NCBI RefSeq assembly: GCF_003837865.1 | Contig: NZ_RQIS01000020.1 | Coordinates: 39,915 to 103,914 of the forward strand | DNA length: 64,000 nucleotides | Source: Paraburkholderia dinghuensis | GTDB taxonomy: Bacteria; Pseudomonadota; Gammaproteobacteria; Burkholderiales; Burkholderiaceae | Direction: 5' to 3' | Shown: piece after piece, positions 8,707 through 16,665 of the stretch | How the letters are laid out: each line of letters begins with the position of its first letter | Numbering within the stretch: the stretch's first letter is position 1 | Position numbers and translations under genes: made by a program | The notes under the pieces: model-generated | What the model was told of the DNA's origin: nothing | The model's input: the letters and a program-made list of their open reading frames with translations, nothing else | Databases searched by the model: none

Positions 8707-9531
8707 ATGCAGACCCACCAAGCCGCTGGAAGCGGCCAGCCGCGATTGGCCGCCGTTTTGTCGAATATTGTGGGACCGCTGGCGGTCGCTGTCAGCGGCG
8801 GCGTGGATAGCGTCACGCTGGCGACCTTCGCCCATCGCTGCGCGGCAGGTCGCGTTGAGATGTTTCATGCGATCTCGCCTGCGGTACCTGAAGAGGCAAC
8901 TGACCGCATCGAACAGCTCGCGAGGGATCAAGGCTGGCGCCTCCGAATTGTGAGCGCGGGCGAGTTCACGGACGAGAACTATATGTCCAATCCAGTCGAT
9001 CGCTGCTTCTTCTGCAAGACCAATCTTTATGCCTGCATCGCGCGCCACTGCGACGCACAGATTCTTTCAGGCGCCAATCTCGATGACCTTCGCGAGTATC
9101 GGCCTGGGCTCGAAGCCGCCAAACGGCATTCGGTCCGTCACCCCTATCTTGAGGCCGGTATCGACAAAGGCGCTGTGCGCCTGCTCGCTCGCGAACTCGG
9201 ATTGGGCGCTATATCCGAGTTGCCGGCTGCGCCCTGTCTTTCGAGTCGGGTCGAGACAGGCATCAGGATCCGCCCAGAGGTCCTTAAAGCGATCCATGCG
9301 GTGGAGCGCAGCATCGCAAGGGACTTTCCGACGGGAATCATCCGTTGCCGCGTGCGCGCGGAGCGAGTCGTGATCGAGCTTGATCCCGAAACCCTCGCAG
9401 CGATTGTCGGGAAGCACGAAGATGCGGTGCGCGCTGAAGCGGACCGGATTTTTGCCGGAATTGCATCGACGCTCGAACTCTCGTTCGAGCCTTATCGCAA
9501 TGGCAGCGCGTTCGTGCATTCGCGCCCATGA
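8707..9531 (+). CDS. larE: LarE, ATP-dependent sacrificial sulfur transferase
   Basis: LarE adenylates pyridinium-3,5-biscarboxylate mononucleotide and adds sulfur to its carboxylates for the NPN cofactor. The PP-loop ATP motif SGGVDS lies at about residues 34-39. RCFFCKTNLY (about 100) and APCLSSRVETG (about 178) are conserved. The Cys of PCLSSR appears to be the counterpart of the Lactiplantibacillus Cys176, which gives up its sulfur in each turnover. Length is 274 residues, normal for the family. ATG 8707 follows a strong GGAGGAGG. Its stop overlaps the larB start (ATGA, 9528-9531), so the two are translationally coupled. Confidence 0.92.
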   Translation: MQTHQAAGSGQPRLAAVLSNIVGPLAVAVSGGVDSVTLATFAHRCAAGRVEMFHAISPAVPEEATDRIEQLARDQGWRLRIVSAGEFTDENYMSNPVDRCFFCKTNLYACIARHCDAQILSGANLDDLREYRPGLEAAKRHSVRHPYLEAGIDKGAVRLLARELGLGAISELPAAPCLSSRVETGIRIRPEVLKAIHAVERSIARDFPTGIIRCRVRAERVVIELDPETLAAIVGKHEDAVRAEADRIFAGIASTLELSFEPYRNGSAFVHSRP

Positions 9532-10205
9532 CGCCGGAATTCAAATTCGATTTTGGGCGCGGAGCGAGAATTGGCCTCGACGAAGCGGTGTTCTGCGAGG
9601 GCAAGACCGTTGATCAGATTTCGGCGATCGTAGACGCCGTGAAAGCGAAAACGGGGCGACTGCTGCTCACTCGCCTCGACCAATCGAAGTATGAACCGCT
9701 CTTCGCGCGCCACGGCGCCCAACTTGAATTCGACCCACTCTCGCGCACCGCCATTCTTGGTCAGCCTCATGACGCGCTCCTCATGCCGCCGGTGGCGATC
9801 GTCATGGCCGGGACCTCCGACCTGCCGGTCGGACGCGAGGCCGCGCGGACGCTGGCGTTCGCCGGCCAAACCTGTTGCGAGTATGCCGATATCGGTGTTG
9901 CAGGCCTCTGGCGTCTCCTGGAACGGATCGACGAAATACGATCCTCTCCCGTCGTCATCGTGGCCGCGGGCATGGACGCGGCGCTCGTCAGCGTTGTGGG
10001 CGGTCTGGTTTCGAGCGCCGTCATCGCACTGCCGACGTCAGTCGGCTACGGAGTGGCGCTGGGCGGTGCGACCGCGCTGCACGCCGCACTGGCCAGTTGT
10101 GCGCCAGGGATTTTGACCGTCAATATAGACAATGGGTACGGCGCGGCCTGCGCGGCCTTGCGTATATTGCGCGTCATGGCGACGTTACCAAAGCGCAGTG
10201 TATAA
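9528..10205 (+). CDS. larB: LarB, NaAD carboxylase/hydrolase (NPN cofactor, first step)
   Basis: LarB carboxylates nicotinic acid adenine dinucleotide on the pyridine ring and cleaves it to pyridinium-3,5-biscarboxylate mononucleotide, the precursor used by LarE. The 225-residue protein has an N-terminal segment (DFGRGARIGLDEAVFCEGKT) followed by a PurE-like domain: MAGTSDLPVGREAARTL, VVIVAAGMDAALVSVVGGLVSS, ALPTSVGYG and TVNIDNGYGAACAALRI. It overlaps larE by four bases. Directly after its stop begins the relic of a nickel permease, consistent with an ancestral larE-larB-nickel transporter operon. Confidence 0.92.
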   Translation: MTPEFKFDFGRGARIGLDEAVFCEGKTVDQISAIVDAVKAKTGRLLLTRLDQSKYEPLFARHGAQLEFDPLSRTAILGQPHDALLMPPVAIVMAGTSDLPVGREAARTLAFAGQTCCEYADIGVAGLWRLLERIDEIRSSPVVIVAAGMDAALVSVVGGLVSSAVIALPTSVGYGVALGGATALHAALASCAPGILTVNIDNGYGAACAALRILRVMATLPKRSV

Positions 10206-10239
10206 GCCCATCATGCATAGTCCGAAACGGATGGAAATA

Positions 10240-10801
10240 CGCCGAGGATGATTTCGAAATGCTGCCGGCCGATCGTGGTTTTCTGGGTCGGCTTTTTCGC
10301 CCATTGTTCCGCCCCGTTATGCACAGCTGGCACATGTACCCCCTCAGCTTTCTGTTCGGTCCTGGATTCGATACCGCGCTGAAATCGGGTTGCTCGGCAT
10401 CGTCGCGACTCAGGCATCGAAGGGGATATCTCTGTGGGCAATCATGCGGTTTCCAGTGTTGTTCAGCGCGGGCATGTCTCTGATTGGCACACTGGACGGT
10501 CACCTGATGGTCGGAGCGTATGGCGGGGGGCTACCTCAAGCCGATTCGCAAGATCTACTACCACATGACGATTACGTTCGTGTCGGTGGTCGTTGCGGTC
10601 GTGATCGGTGGCATCGAGGCACGTGGACTGCCAGGCGACCAGCTAAAGCTCCATGGCCCAGCCTGGGATGTCATTGGAGCACCGAATGAGAACTTCGGAA
10701 CCCTTGGATACTTCACTATTGCGATTTCTTTCCTAAGCTGGCTCGCTGCGGTCGTGATCCACGGAACCAGGCATTTCGACGAACTTGAAATCAATCGCTA
10801 G
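10240..10801 (+). pseudogene. Truncated, frameshifted NiCoT nickel/cobalt permease relic
   Basis: Translated pieces match the C-terminal half of HoxN/NixA-type nickel permeases: RLFRPLFRPVMHSWHMYPLS and FLFGPGFDTA in one frame (about 10270-10385), then GIVATQASKGISLWAIMRFP and GMSLIGTLDGHLMVGAYG in the next (10390-10520), then YLKPIRKIYYHMTITFVSVV back in the first frame to the stop at 10801. This needs a one-base loss near 10384 and a one-base gain in the G run near 10525. The N-terminal half with the HX4DH nickel motif is absent, because larB ends only about 35 bases before the similarity starts. Even if the two shifts were sequencing errors, the gene would be 5'-truncated. Confidence 0.8.
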
Positions 10802-11000
10802 AGATTGAAACTAGGCTGCGCCGCTGGCGGTGCAGCACGAGGCCGTCTTTTTGAGCGCGCCCCAAGCTTTGTCCTCGAGAGTCCGTTAGACCTTGCCACC
10901 AGCCGTTGCCTTCGACACGCGCCGAACGGCCGCTCGGGGTCGGGTAGCGACCATTGCAAAAGTACAGACTAAATCTCCCTTCATCTGAAAGGAGATTGTC

Positions 11001-11627
11001 ATGAACGCATCAATCGGCGCAGGTCCGTCGCGGGTGCCGTGGAACAAAGGGAGATTGACCGGCCAGAAGCCACCGCTGAAGCTCAAGGAGATTTGGGCGA
11101 TCCGCGTGCGCCTGCAGCTTTCGTTCCGAGTGCGGGATCTGGTCATGTTTAATCTCGCAATCGACAGCAAGCTTCGCGCATGCGATCTGACGAAGCTGCG
11201 GGTGAGGGATATCTGTCACGGCGAGCACGTCGCCAGCCGCGCCACAGTCATGCAGCAGAAGACGCAACGTCCAGTACAGTTCGAGATCACCGAACAGACC
11301 CGCGATAGCGTGGCGGCATGGATAAGGCATGCGGGATTGAACGCAACCGACTTCCTGTTCCCGAGCAGAATTCACGACTCCCCGCACCTGTCGACGCGCC
11401 AATATGCTCGGCTGGTCCATCGGTGGATCGCGTGGATCGGCCTCGACGACACCGCTTGCGGTACCCATACGATGCGACGGACCAAGGCGTCGTTGATCTA
11501 TCGTCGCACGAAGAACCTCCGGGCCGTCCAGTTGTTGCTCGGCCACACAAAGCTTGAAAGTACGGTCCGCTACCTTGGCATCGAGGTAGATGACGCGCTT
11601 GAAATGGCGGAACAGACAGAGGTCTAG
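11001..11627 (+). CDS. Small tyrosine recombinase / integrase-like protein
   Basis: A 208-residue protein that is essentially the catalytic domain of a tyrosine recombinase. The catalytic residues all appear present: Arg (SKLRACDLTKLR), Lys (QQKTQ), HxxR (THTMRRTKAS), second His (LLLGHTKLEST) and the nucleophile Tyr (VRYLG). It lacks most of the N-terminal core-binding domain of XerC/phage integrases, a form common in Burkholderia and rhizobia. It sits immediately after the broken nickel permease and may mark a recombination boundary. No attachment-site repeat was identified. Confidence 0.82.
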   Translation: MNASIGAGPSRVPWNKGRLTGQKPPLKLKEIWAIRVRLQLSFRVRDLVMFNLAIDSKLRACDLTKLRVRDICHGEHVASRATVMQQKTQRPVQFEITEQTRDSVAAWIRHAGLNATDFLFPSRIHDSPHLSTRQYARLVHRWIAWIGLDDTACGTHTMRRTKASLIYRRTKNLRAVQLLLGHTKLESTVRYLGIEVDDALEMAEQTEV

Positions 11628-11795
11628 CTTGCCTGGCCAGTTCGCGAGGGGACGCTAACCGGCCAACTGCCGCCATTCGCCTGGTCATCCACGTGGACGT
11701 TCGAACGGCACCTCTGCCCTGACAAGAGACATCCGCCGCAGATCGTGCCTGTCGCGTCATCGGCACTGCGGTTAATTTGCGCCTTTTGCGCAGGC

Positions 11796-12575
11796 CTAAT
11801 CCCGCGCCATGCGCCGCAGTCTCATTACGTGCAATCGCTGGGAAAGACCTTTGAACAAACTGCCCTCGTGTGGATCGCCGAAATGCAGCAACGCGGTGCA
11901 GCGCACGCTGGTGGGCAGACAGGCCTGATTCGCATGCAGTGAGCGCATGCCCCAGAAGAAGTAGAGATTGCCCGGTGTGAGCGGCACGATTTTCGCCGAT
12001 TGCCATTGCTGCACACGCGGCATACGCCATAGCCGTTTCAGCAGCTTCTCTACCAGCAGCTTTTCAAGGATGTTGACGACCGCAAAGCGCCTCGCATTGC
12101 GCACATTCGGGAACATTACCAAATGGCCCGGAGGCTCACCCGGGCCGCTGGGGATAAGAACCGGCAGCAGTATGGTTACGACATACGAGTCGTAGTGAAA
12201 GTTGTGCGCATGTCGCAGTCCGTGCGTGCCGGTCAGCACGCGCAGGACCGGAAAAATCCGGTCGCTGGGCGGCGGCATGCGCATCTTTTGTTCGTAGAGA
12301 CATCGCAACAGCGCGTGCAGGCCCGCGTCCTCAAATAACGGACTCAGACAGGTGTCGGCGATCCATGCTTTGCCCTCAAAGCCGATATATTGACCGCCGT
12401 GCTGCGCGATCTGATCGGCGACGAAGCTTCGCAGCTGCGAGAGAATCGCATGCGGCACGATATTGTGCAGGATACCTACTCCGGATTCATCCATTGATCT
12501 GGCCAGTGCTTGCGCGCTCGCCGCGCTCACCTGTGCGAACCCGTCGGGCGGCAGACAGTCGTTCAATGCGGTCAT
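11796..12575 (-). CDS. 2OG-Fe(II) dioxygenase-like hypothetical protein
   Basis: A 259-residue protein of uncertain function. It shows features of the phytanoyl-CoA/2OG-Fe(II) dioxygenase superfamily: HNFHYDSYVVT holds an HxD pair, with a distal His in RSLHANQA and an Arg in the following strand (VRCTALLHFG). These could form the iron and 2-oxoglutarate sites. No membrane segment or signal peptide is seen. I start at ATG 12575 because AGGGAC precedes it; the frame is open to an ATG at 12617 without a clear ribosome site. It stands alone, so the neighbours do not suggest a substrate. Confidence 0.55.
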   Translation of the reverse strand: MTALNDCLPPDGFAQVSAASAQALARSMDESGVGILHNIVPHAILSQLRSFVADQIAQHGGQYIGFEGKAWIADTCLSPLFEDAGLHALLRCLYEQKMRMPPPSDRIFPVLRVLTGTHGLRHAHNFHYDSYVVTILLPVLIPSGPGEPPGHLVMFPNVRNARRFAVVNILEKLLVEKLLKRLWRMPRVQQWQSAKIVPLTPGNLYFFWGMRSLHANQACLPTSVRCTALLHFGDPHEGSLFKGLSQRLHVMRLRRMARD

Positions 12576-13025
12576 CGAAGTCCCTAGGCTTGGTCTCGAA
12601 GCTTGATGCGAACTCATGCTCAGCCAAGGGAGGATGTTGACGGAAAATTGTGCTGTCTTACGTGCGAATTCGTACAGATCCAGGAGCCATCGTAGAACCG
12701 TACCTCATGCGCGTCGAATGCCGGTTGGCAAACGTCGCTGCCTGAAGCTCGCTTCGCGAACGGCGTATTGCGCTGGGGCTTCGGGCTTCGCCCGTCAGCG
12801 GCCTTTCCCGGCCTGACGACCGTTGCACCTTGCAAGCTGCCGTCGAGATCACGGTGGGTCGAAGGGCCGCGGTGGGTCGCACTCAGCCGGCCGCGCCGCT
12901 ACGAGCCAGGCGTCGTCCCATGCAAATCGCATGAGTCGGCATGCGGCCAGTTGAAGCCGCAGAAGTCAACGCCACCTCTGTCCGTTCACGAAGGGCATGA
13001 GCCTGTCGCGAGCGATCGACGTGAA
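12576..13025. other. Non-coding stretch, no feature supported
   Basis: About 450 bases with GC-rich sequence and only antisense-type frames. No RNA gene, repeat or terminator was seen. Confidence 0.4.
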
Positions 13026-13331
13026 TCAGGCGACCTGCTGCTCTCCGTATCCCTCGATGATGACGAGATCCAATATCGCAGCTTGCCGTCTATGCAAGAC
13101 AGCAGCTTGATACTCATTCGAGCGCCAACAATCCAGAGCGGCCTGGTACGACGGGAACTCCACCACCGTGTTGCGCGACCGGCTGGTCCCCTCGGGATTC
13201 TCGAAAGCACCGGCGCGAACCAGAAAACGCGCTCCATATTTCTCCAATGCCGCGACATTGGCACTCGCATACGCGTTGAACTTCTCCTGATCTGTTACGT
13301 CGACCCGCACGATCCAGTAACCCTTGTTCAT
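13026..13331 (-). CDS. DUF1330 family protein
   Basis: A 101-residue DUF1330 (dimeric alpha-beta barrel) protein. It begins KGYWIVRVDVTDQEKFNAY and continues with the family pattern FLVRAGAFENPEG, RNTVVEFPSYQAALDCW and YGEQQ. These small proteins have no settled biochemical role; the fold resembles monooxygenases that bind small aromatic compounds. It is divergent from the LysR gene at 13490, so that regulator probably controls it. Confidence 0.85.
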   Translation of the reverse strand: MNKGYWIVRVDVTDQEKFNAYASANVAALEKYGARFLVRAGAFENPEGTSRSRNTVVEFPSYQAALDCWRSNEYQAAVLHRRQAAILDLVIIEGYGEQQVA

Positions 13332-13480
13332 ATCGTTCCCCCGAATTTTTAGTCATGCGCCAGTATTCCGACGGTCTCTAACCCGAGCGCACTGCCGCGC
13401 GCGCCGTAGCTCATGAGGCTGGTGGATCGCACTGTATAATTTCAGCGGTGCAACGTAAATGCGCAACACTGAAAACAATC

Positions 13481-13496
13481 ATTGCAACTGTGCAAT
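13481..13496. promoter_or_regulatory. Inverted repeat overlapping the LysR gene start
   Basis: ATTGCA-ACTG-TGCAAT is a perfect 6-base inverted repeat with the T-N11-A form used by LysR regulators. A TATAAT hexamer sits upstream at 13435-13440 on the plus strand. Both lie between DUF1330 and its divergent regulator and may serve autoregulation. Confidence 0.4.
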
Positions 13497-14389
13497 ACGA
13501 AATTAGCCCAACCGATTTATCCATCCTGCTTGCGCTGATACGCGCCCGGACCCTGGCCGACGCTGGTGCACTGTTGGGTATGAATGCCTCAACGGTGTTT
13601 CGTGCTGTGCAGCGCCTGGAACGCACCGCGGGTGAGCGACTTTTTGAGCGAACGCGTGCCGGGTATCGTCCAACCGACCTGGCTACTCAGCTTTCCCTTC
13701 AGGCGGAAATCATCGAGACCGCGTTGGCGCAGGCGCAAAGTGCTTTCGCCTCCTCCGATCATCAGTTGACCGGCACAGTTCGCGTCAGTGCGGTAGACGC
13801 CGTGCTGCAAGCGTTTGTCGTTCCCGCGCTGGTGGCGGTTCGAGCAGAGCATCCCCGGCTCAACATCGAGCTATTGGCCTCAAATGAGCCCTTCAGTCTC
13901 ACTCACCGCGAAGTAGATATCGCATTACGCTCGACGAACCGCCCACCGCAACACGTAATTGGCAAACGGCTCGGTTCAATCCGGTTTGGCGTCTTTGGTG
14001 GGCGAGCTTTGGCGCGCAACTTCGAGCGGGACTCATCAAGTTCAGCGGAAGGGCTGGCCGACCTCCCCTGGATAACAGTGGATGACGCGATGCCTGAGCA
14101 TCCCGGGGTCACCTGGCGAAAGCGTGTCCTTCCCAATGTGAAGCCCGCGCTACAGGCCAATACGATGCAGATGGTGGCGCGCATGATCGAACAAGGGTTG
14201 GGAGTCGGAATCCTTGCGCTCTTTCATGCGCGGGAAAACAAAGATCTGGTCCCCCTCAAGCTTCCGCTGGAGGACTGCAATATTGACCTCTGGTTGCTGA
14301 CACATCCTGAGTCGAGGCATTTGCGGCGCATTGCGGAAGTTGCCGCTCGCATCGAGGCGCATGTATTGCGTGATGGTGGGCTTCCGTGA
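13490..14389 (+). CDS. LysR-family transcriptional regulator
   Basis: A LysR-type regulator of about 299 residues. The N-terminal winged helix-turn-helix is clear (LADAGALLGMNASTVFRAVQRLERTAGERLFERTRAGYRPT), followed by the periplasmic-binding-like effector domain (GTVRVSAVDAVLQAFVVPALVAV, LGVGILALFHA). I favour GTG 13490 (QYEISPTDLSILL follows) because LysR proteins start only a few residues before the first helix; the frame is open to a GTG at 13448. It is divergent from the DUF1330 gene. The effector is unknown. Confidence 0.88.
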   Translation: MQYEISPTDLSILLALIRARTLADAGALLGMNASTVFRAVQRLERTAGERLFERTRAGYRPTDLATQLSLQAEIIETALAQAQSAFASSDHQLTGTVRVSAVDAVLQAFVVPALVAVRAEHPRLNIELLASNEPFSLTHREVDIALRSTNRPPQHVIGKRLGSIRFGVFGGRALARNFERDSSSSAEGLADLPWITVDDAMPEHPGVTWRKRVLPNVKPALQANTMQMVARMIEQGLGVGILALFHARENKDLVPLKLPLEDCNIDLWLLTHPESRHLRRIAEVAARIEAHVLRDGGLP

Positions 14390-14482
14390 AGCAGCAAAGG
14401 CTCCACGAACAAAGCAACGATCAGAAGATCTGACCGCGATCTGTGAGCGTTTCGGCCATGAAGCGCTTTGCGGGCCACAAAC

Positions 14483-14512
14483 CAGGCGGCGCCCCCGGGT
14501 CGCCGCCTGTTG
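14483..14512. terminator. Bidirectional hairpin between convergent genes
   Basis: CAGGCGGCG (14483-14491) pairs perfectly with CGCCGCCTG (14501-14509) around a 9-base loop, with short T-rich tails on both strands. It lies between the LysR gene and the oppositely transcribed sialidase-fold gene and probably ends both. Confidence 0.6.
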
Positions 14513-14517
14513 TACGC

Positions 14518-16170
14518 TCAAGGCAATCCTGAGATTTTGCGGGTGAATTCGTCCGTCACGTTGAGACCCGTGGCTACGCCGAAGACCGGGTACACGGTCG
14601 TGGGCCCACTTGCGGTCAGACCCATGTAATCGCCGAGGAAATGGCCAGGCGCCGCGGGAGCATTGAGTATGTTGAACGAGGCCGTGGTCAATCGCTGCTC
14701 GTTGCCCCAGTTCGCGGGGTTCGCGCAGTTGGAAGCGGTCGGGCAGATGAGCGCGAAATAGTCCGTTCCCTCAAAGCCGGCAGGCGTATTCGTGTCGTTA
14801 CGAAAGTCGTAGTAAGTCACCACGACAGACTTGCCGTCGCCCGTCGCCACCACTGCAGGGATGAAGGCCTGCTGACGGCACGGGTTTGCGCCATTAACCG
14901 GCGTCTTGTTGATCATCGCAGGTGTCGACCAGGTCACCCCACCGTCGTCCGATTCGCTGAAGACGATCCCGTCGATCGGAATTTTCCCGGCACCGGGGGT
15001 GGTGCAGGTGGCAGTCGAAAAGCGATCGTCCTGCCACGCCAGATAGATTGCCCCTGTGACCGGGTTCACGGCAATGCTGTAGAGAATAGACGCATCGCGT
15101 ACCGGCTGGCCCGTGTCCGGGGTAACCACTCCCTGCACCTGAATATCGCTGACGAAGGTCGGCGCGCTCCAGTGCGCCCCTTTATCCGTGGACGCTATAT
15201 AGCCTATGTTAAGGCCCTGCGCAGTAACACCGATCGCCGTGAAAAAGTCGCGCAAGGTCCCATCAGGCAACACCCGCACGATATTGTCGATAGTCTGTGC
15301 ATTCGTGCCCGGTTGGTAGATCGGGGCGGCCGTGCTCCAGGTCACGCCATTGTCGGTGGATCGCGAGAAGAAGCTGGGGCCGGTGAAATTGAACTTGACG
15401 AGCGGGGCACCACCGGCTGCAGCGTTACGCAATTGACGCGCGATTTCGACACCATCATTTCCCGCGAGCAACTTATCGCCGGCCTGGCTCGGCGGGAAAA
15501 CGCTCAGTTGATCCCACACCGCATAGACGTAACCGTTCGCCGTCGGATCGGCGGTGAGCGAGTCCTTGTCATTGAGCGCGTGCGGCGAGTTGGTTCGAAT
15601 CAGCGTCGCCGGAGCTTTCCACGTCGCACCGTGGTCAACAGAACGGCTGACCAGTATCCCGCTATTTCGCGCCCCAAACGGAGTCGTCGGTTTCATGGGG
15701 TCCAGCACCAACGACATGAAGAAGGCTGTGCCGTCTTGCGCGAAGTCTACCCAGGGATCAGATGCTCGACGGAATGCTCCCCCTGTGCACCTGGTCACAC
15801 CGGTCGGTATCGACCCGGTCCAGCTACCGCCCGCGTCCGTGGAAACGACGCCGACGAGTCCGCGTGCGCCACCGTCGTTCCAGCGATCCTGCTGGTGGCC
15901 AACCAGGAGGCGGGACGCGTCGGTCGGGTCGGCTGCCACCCATGGCTCGATCGACGTGGCTGGATAAAGGACGCTCCCGAATGCGGAATGTTGCGCGTTA
16001 AGCTGGTCGGCAGTGCATCCGCTGAACGGATCGCCCGCAGCCACCTGGACGAGCGGGCCCAGCGTTTGCGCATGGGCGCCAGGGACGATCGCGCAAGTAA
16101 GCGCGATGACACTGCCACCCGTAAAGCCCCGGGAAACAGAACGGGATAGTCGTCTGAAAACAGATGTCAT
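14518..16170 (-). CDS. Secreted Asp-box (BNR) sialidase-fold protein
   Basis: A 550-residue protein with an N-terminal signal peptide (hydrophobic GGSVIALTCAIVPGAHA, cleavage near AHA-QT), so it is secreted or periplasmic. Repeated Asp-box motifs of the S-x-D-x-G-x-x-W type mark a six-bladed beta-propeller: STDAGGSW, SVDHGATW, STDNGVTW, STDKGAHW and SDDGGVTW. Such propellers occur in sialidases and in many proteins of unknown function. I cannot locate the sialidase arginine triad or FRIP motif with certainty, so enzymatic activity is not claimed. It is a single-gene unit with a hairpin terminator just past its stop. Confidence 0.75.
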   Translation of the reverse strand: MTSVFRRLSRSVSRGFTGGSVIALTCAIVPGAHAQTLGPLVQVAAGDPFSGCTADQLNAQHSAFGSVLYPATSIEPWVAADPTDASRLLVGHQQDRWNDGGARGLVGVVSTDAGGSWTGSIPTGVTRCTGGAFRRASDPWVDFAQDGTAFFMSLVLDPMKPTTPFGARNSGILVSRSVDHGATWKAPATLIRTNSPHALNDKDSLTADPTANGYVYAVWDQLSVFPPSQAGDKLLAGNDGVEIARQLRNAAAGGAPLVKFNFTGPSFFSRSTDNGVTWSTAAPIYQPGTNAQTIDNIVRVLPDGTLRDFFTAIGVTAQGLNIGYIASTDKGAHWSAPTFVSDIQVQGVVTPDTGQPVRDASILYSIAVNPVTGAIYLAWQDDRFSTATCTTPGAGKIPIDGIVFSESDDGGVTWSTPAMINKTPVNGANPCRQQAFIPAVVATGDGKSVVVTYYDFRNDTNTPAGFEGTDYFALICPTASNCANPANWGNEQRLTTASFNILNAPAAPGHFLGDYMGLTASGPTTVYPVFGVATGLNVTDEFTRKISGLP

Positions 16171-16522
16171 GTTCGCCTCGCGAAAAGGGATAAACCGCTT
16201 TTTGCACTCGGCTGGCCGACCGAAAAATCAGCGCTCGCCGCCGCCGAACCTGCACATAAAAAATAGGACGCGGCGTACATCTTTGGTGTAATTTTTTGTT
16301 ACGGATACCGAATCATCATGCCGGATCCAATCACTATTGACGTGGCATAGGACTTGCGGATGATCGATATGAAATCTGCATGTAGCCGCATGCAGAAGAA
16401 CGGGAACCACGAAACTGCCACAAACGCGAGCGCACTACCTGAAGGTTTCCTTTCAGTAGGCAACGCAACGAATATCGCTAACGTGTCGCATAGAACCCTG
16501 CCCCGGAAGTCTGCGAGGAGAC
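16171..16522. other. Upstream region of the sialidase-fold gene
   Basis: About 350 bases, relatively AT-rich, between the secreted-protein gene and the nrdB terminator. It probably holds the promoter of the secreted protein. No gene is supported. Confidence 0.4.
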
Positions 16523-16563
16523 AATAAAAAAGCGTGCGTAAGCGCTACAGCTCATACGCACGC
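16523..16563 (-). terminator. nrdB: Rho-independent terminator after nrdB
   Basis: On the minus strand GCGTGCGTA (16555-16563) pairs perfectly with TACGCACGC (16532-16540), followed by TTTTTTAT. It is placed about 100 bases past the nrdB stop. Confidence 0.8.
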
Positions 16564-16665
16564 CTCTTAGTCGTCTCGCGATTAAACGCGCATCCACCGC
16601 GTCAACCCGCCGTGTCCGCTATTCGCGCGGACACGCCGAACTTCACCGCCTGAACTTCCAGCCGC

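Noticed and set aside
14641..16149. A 502-codon frame antisense to the sialidase-fold gene
   Set aside because: Arg-rich product without motifs; the opposite frame has a signal peptide and Asp-box repeats.
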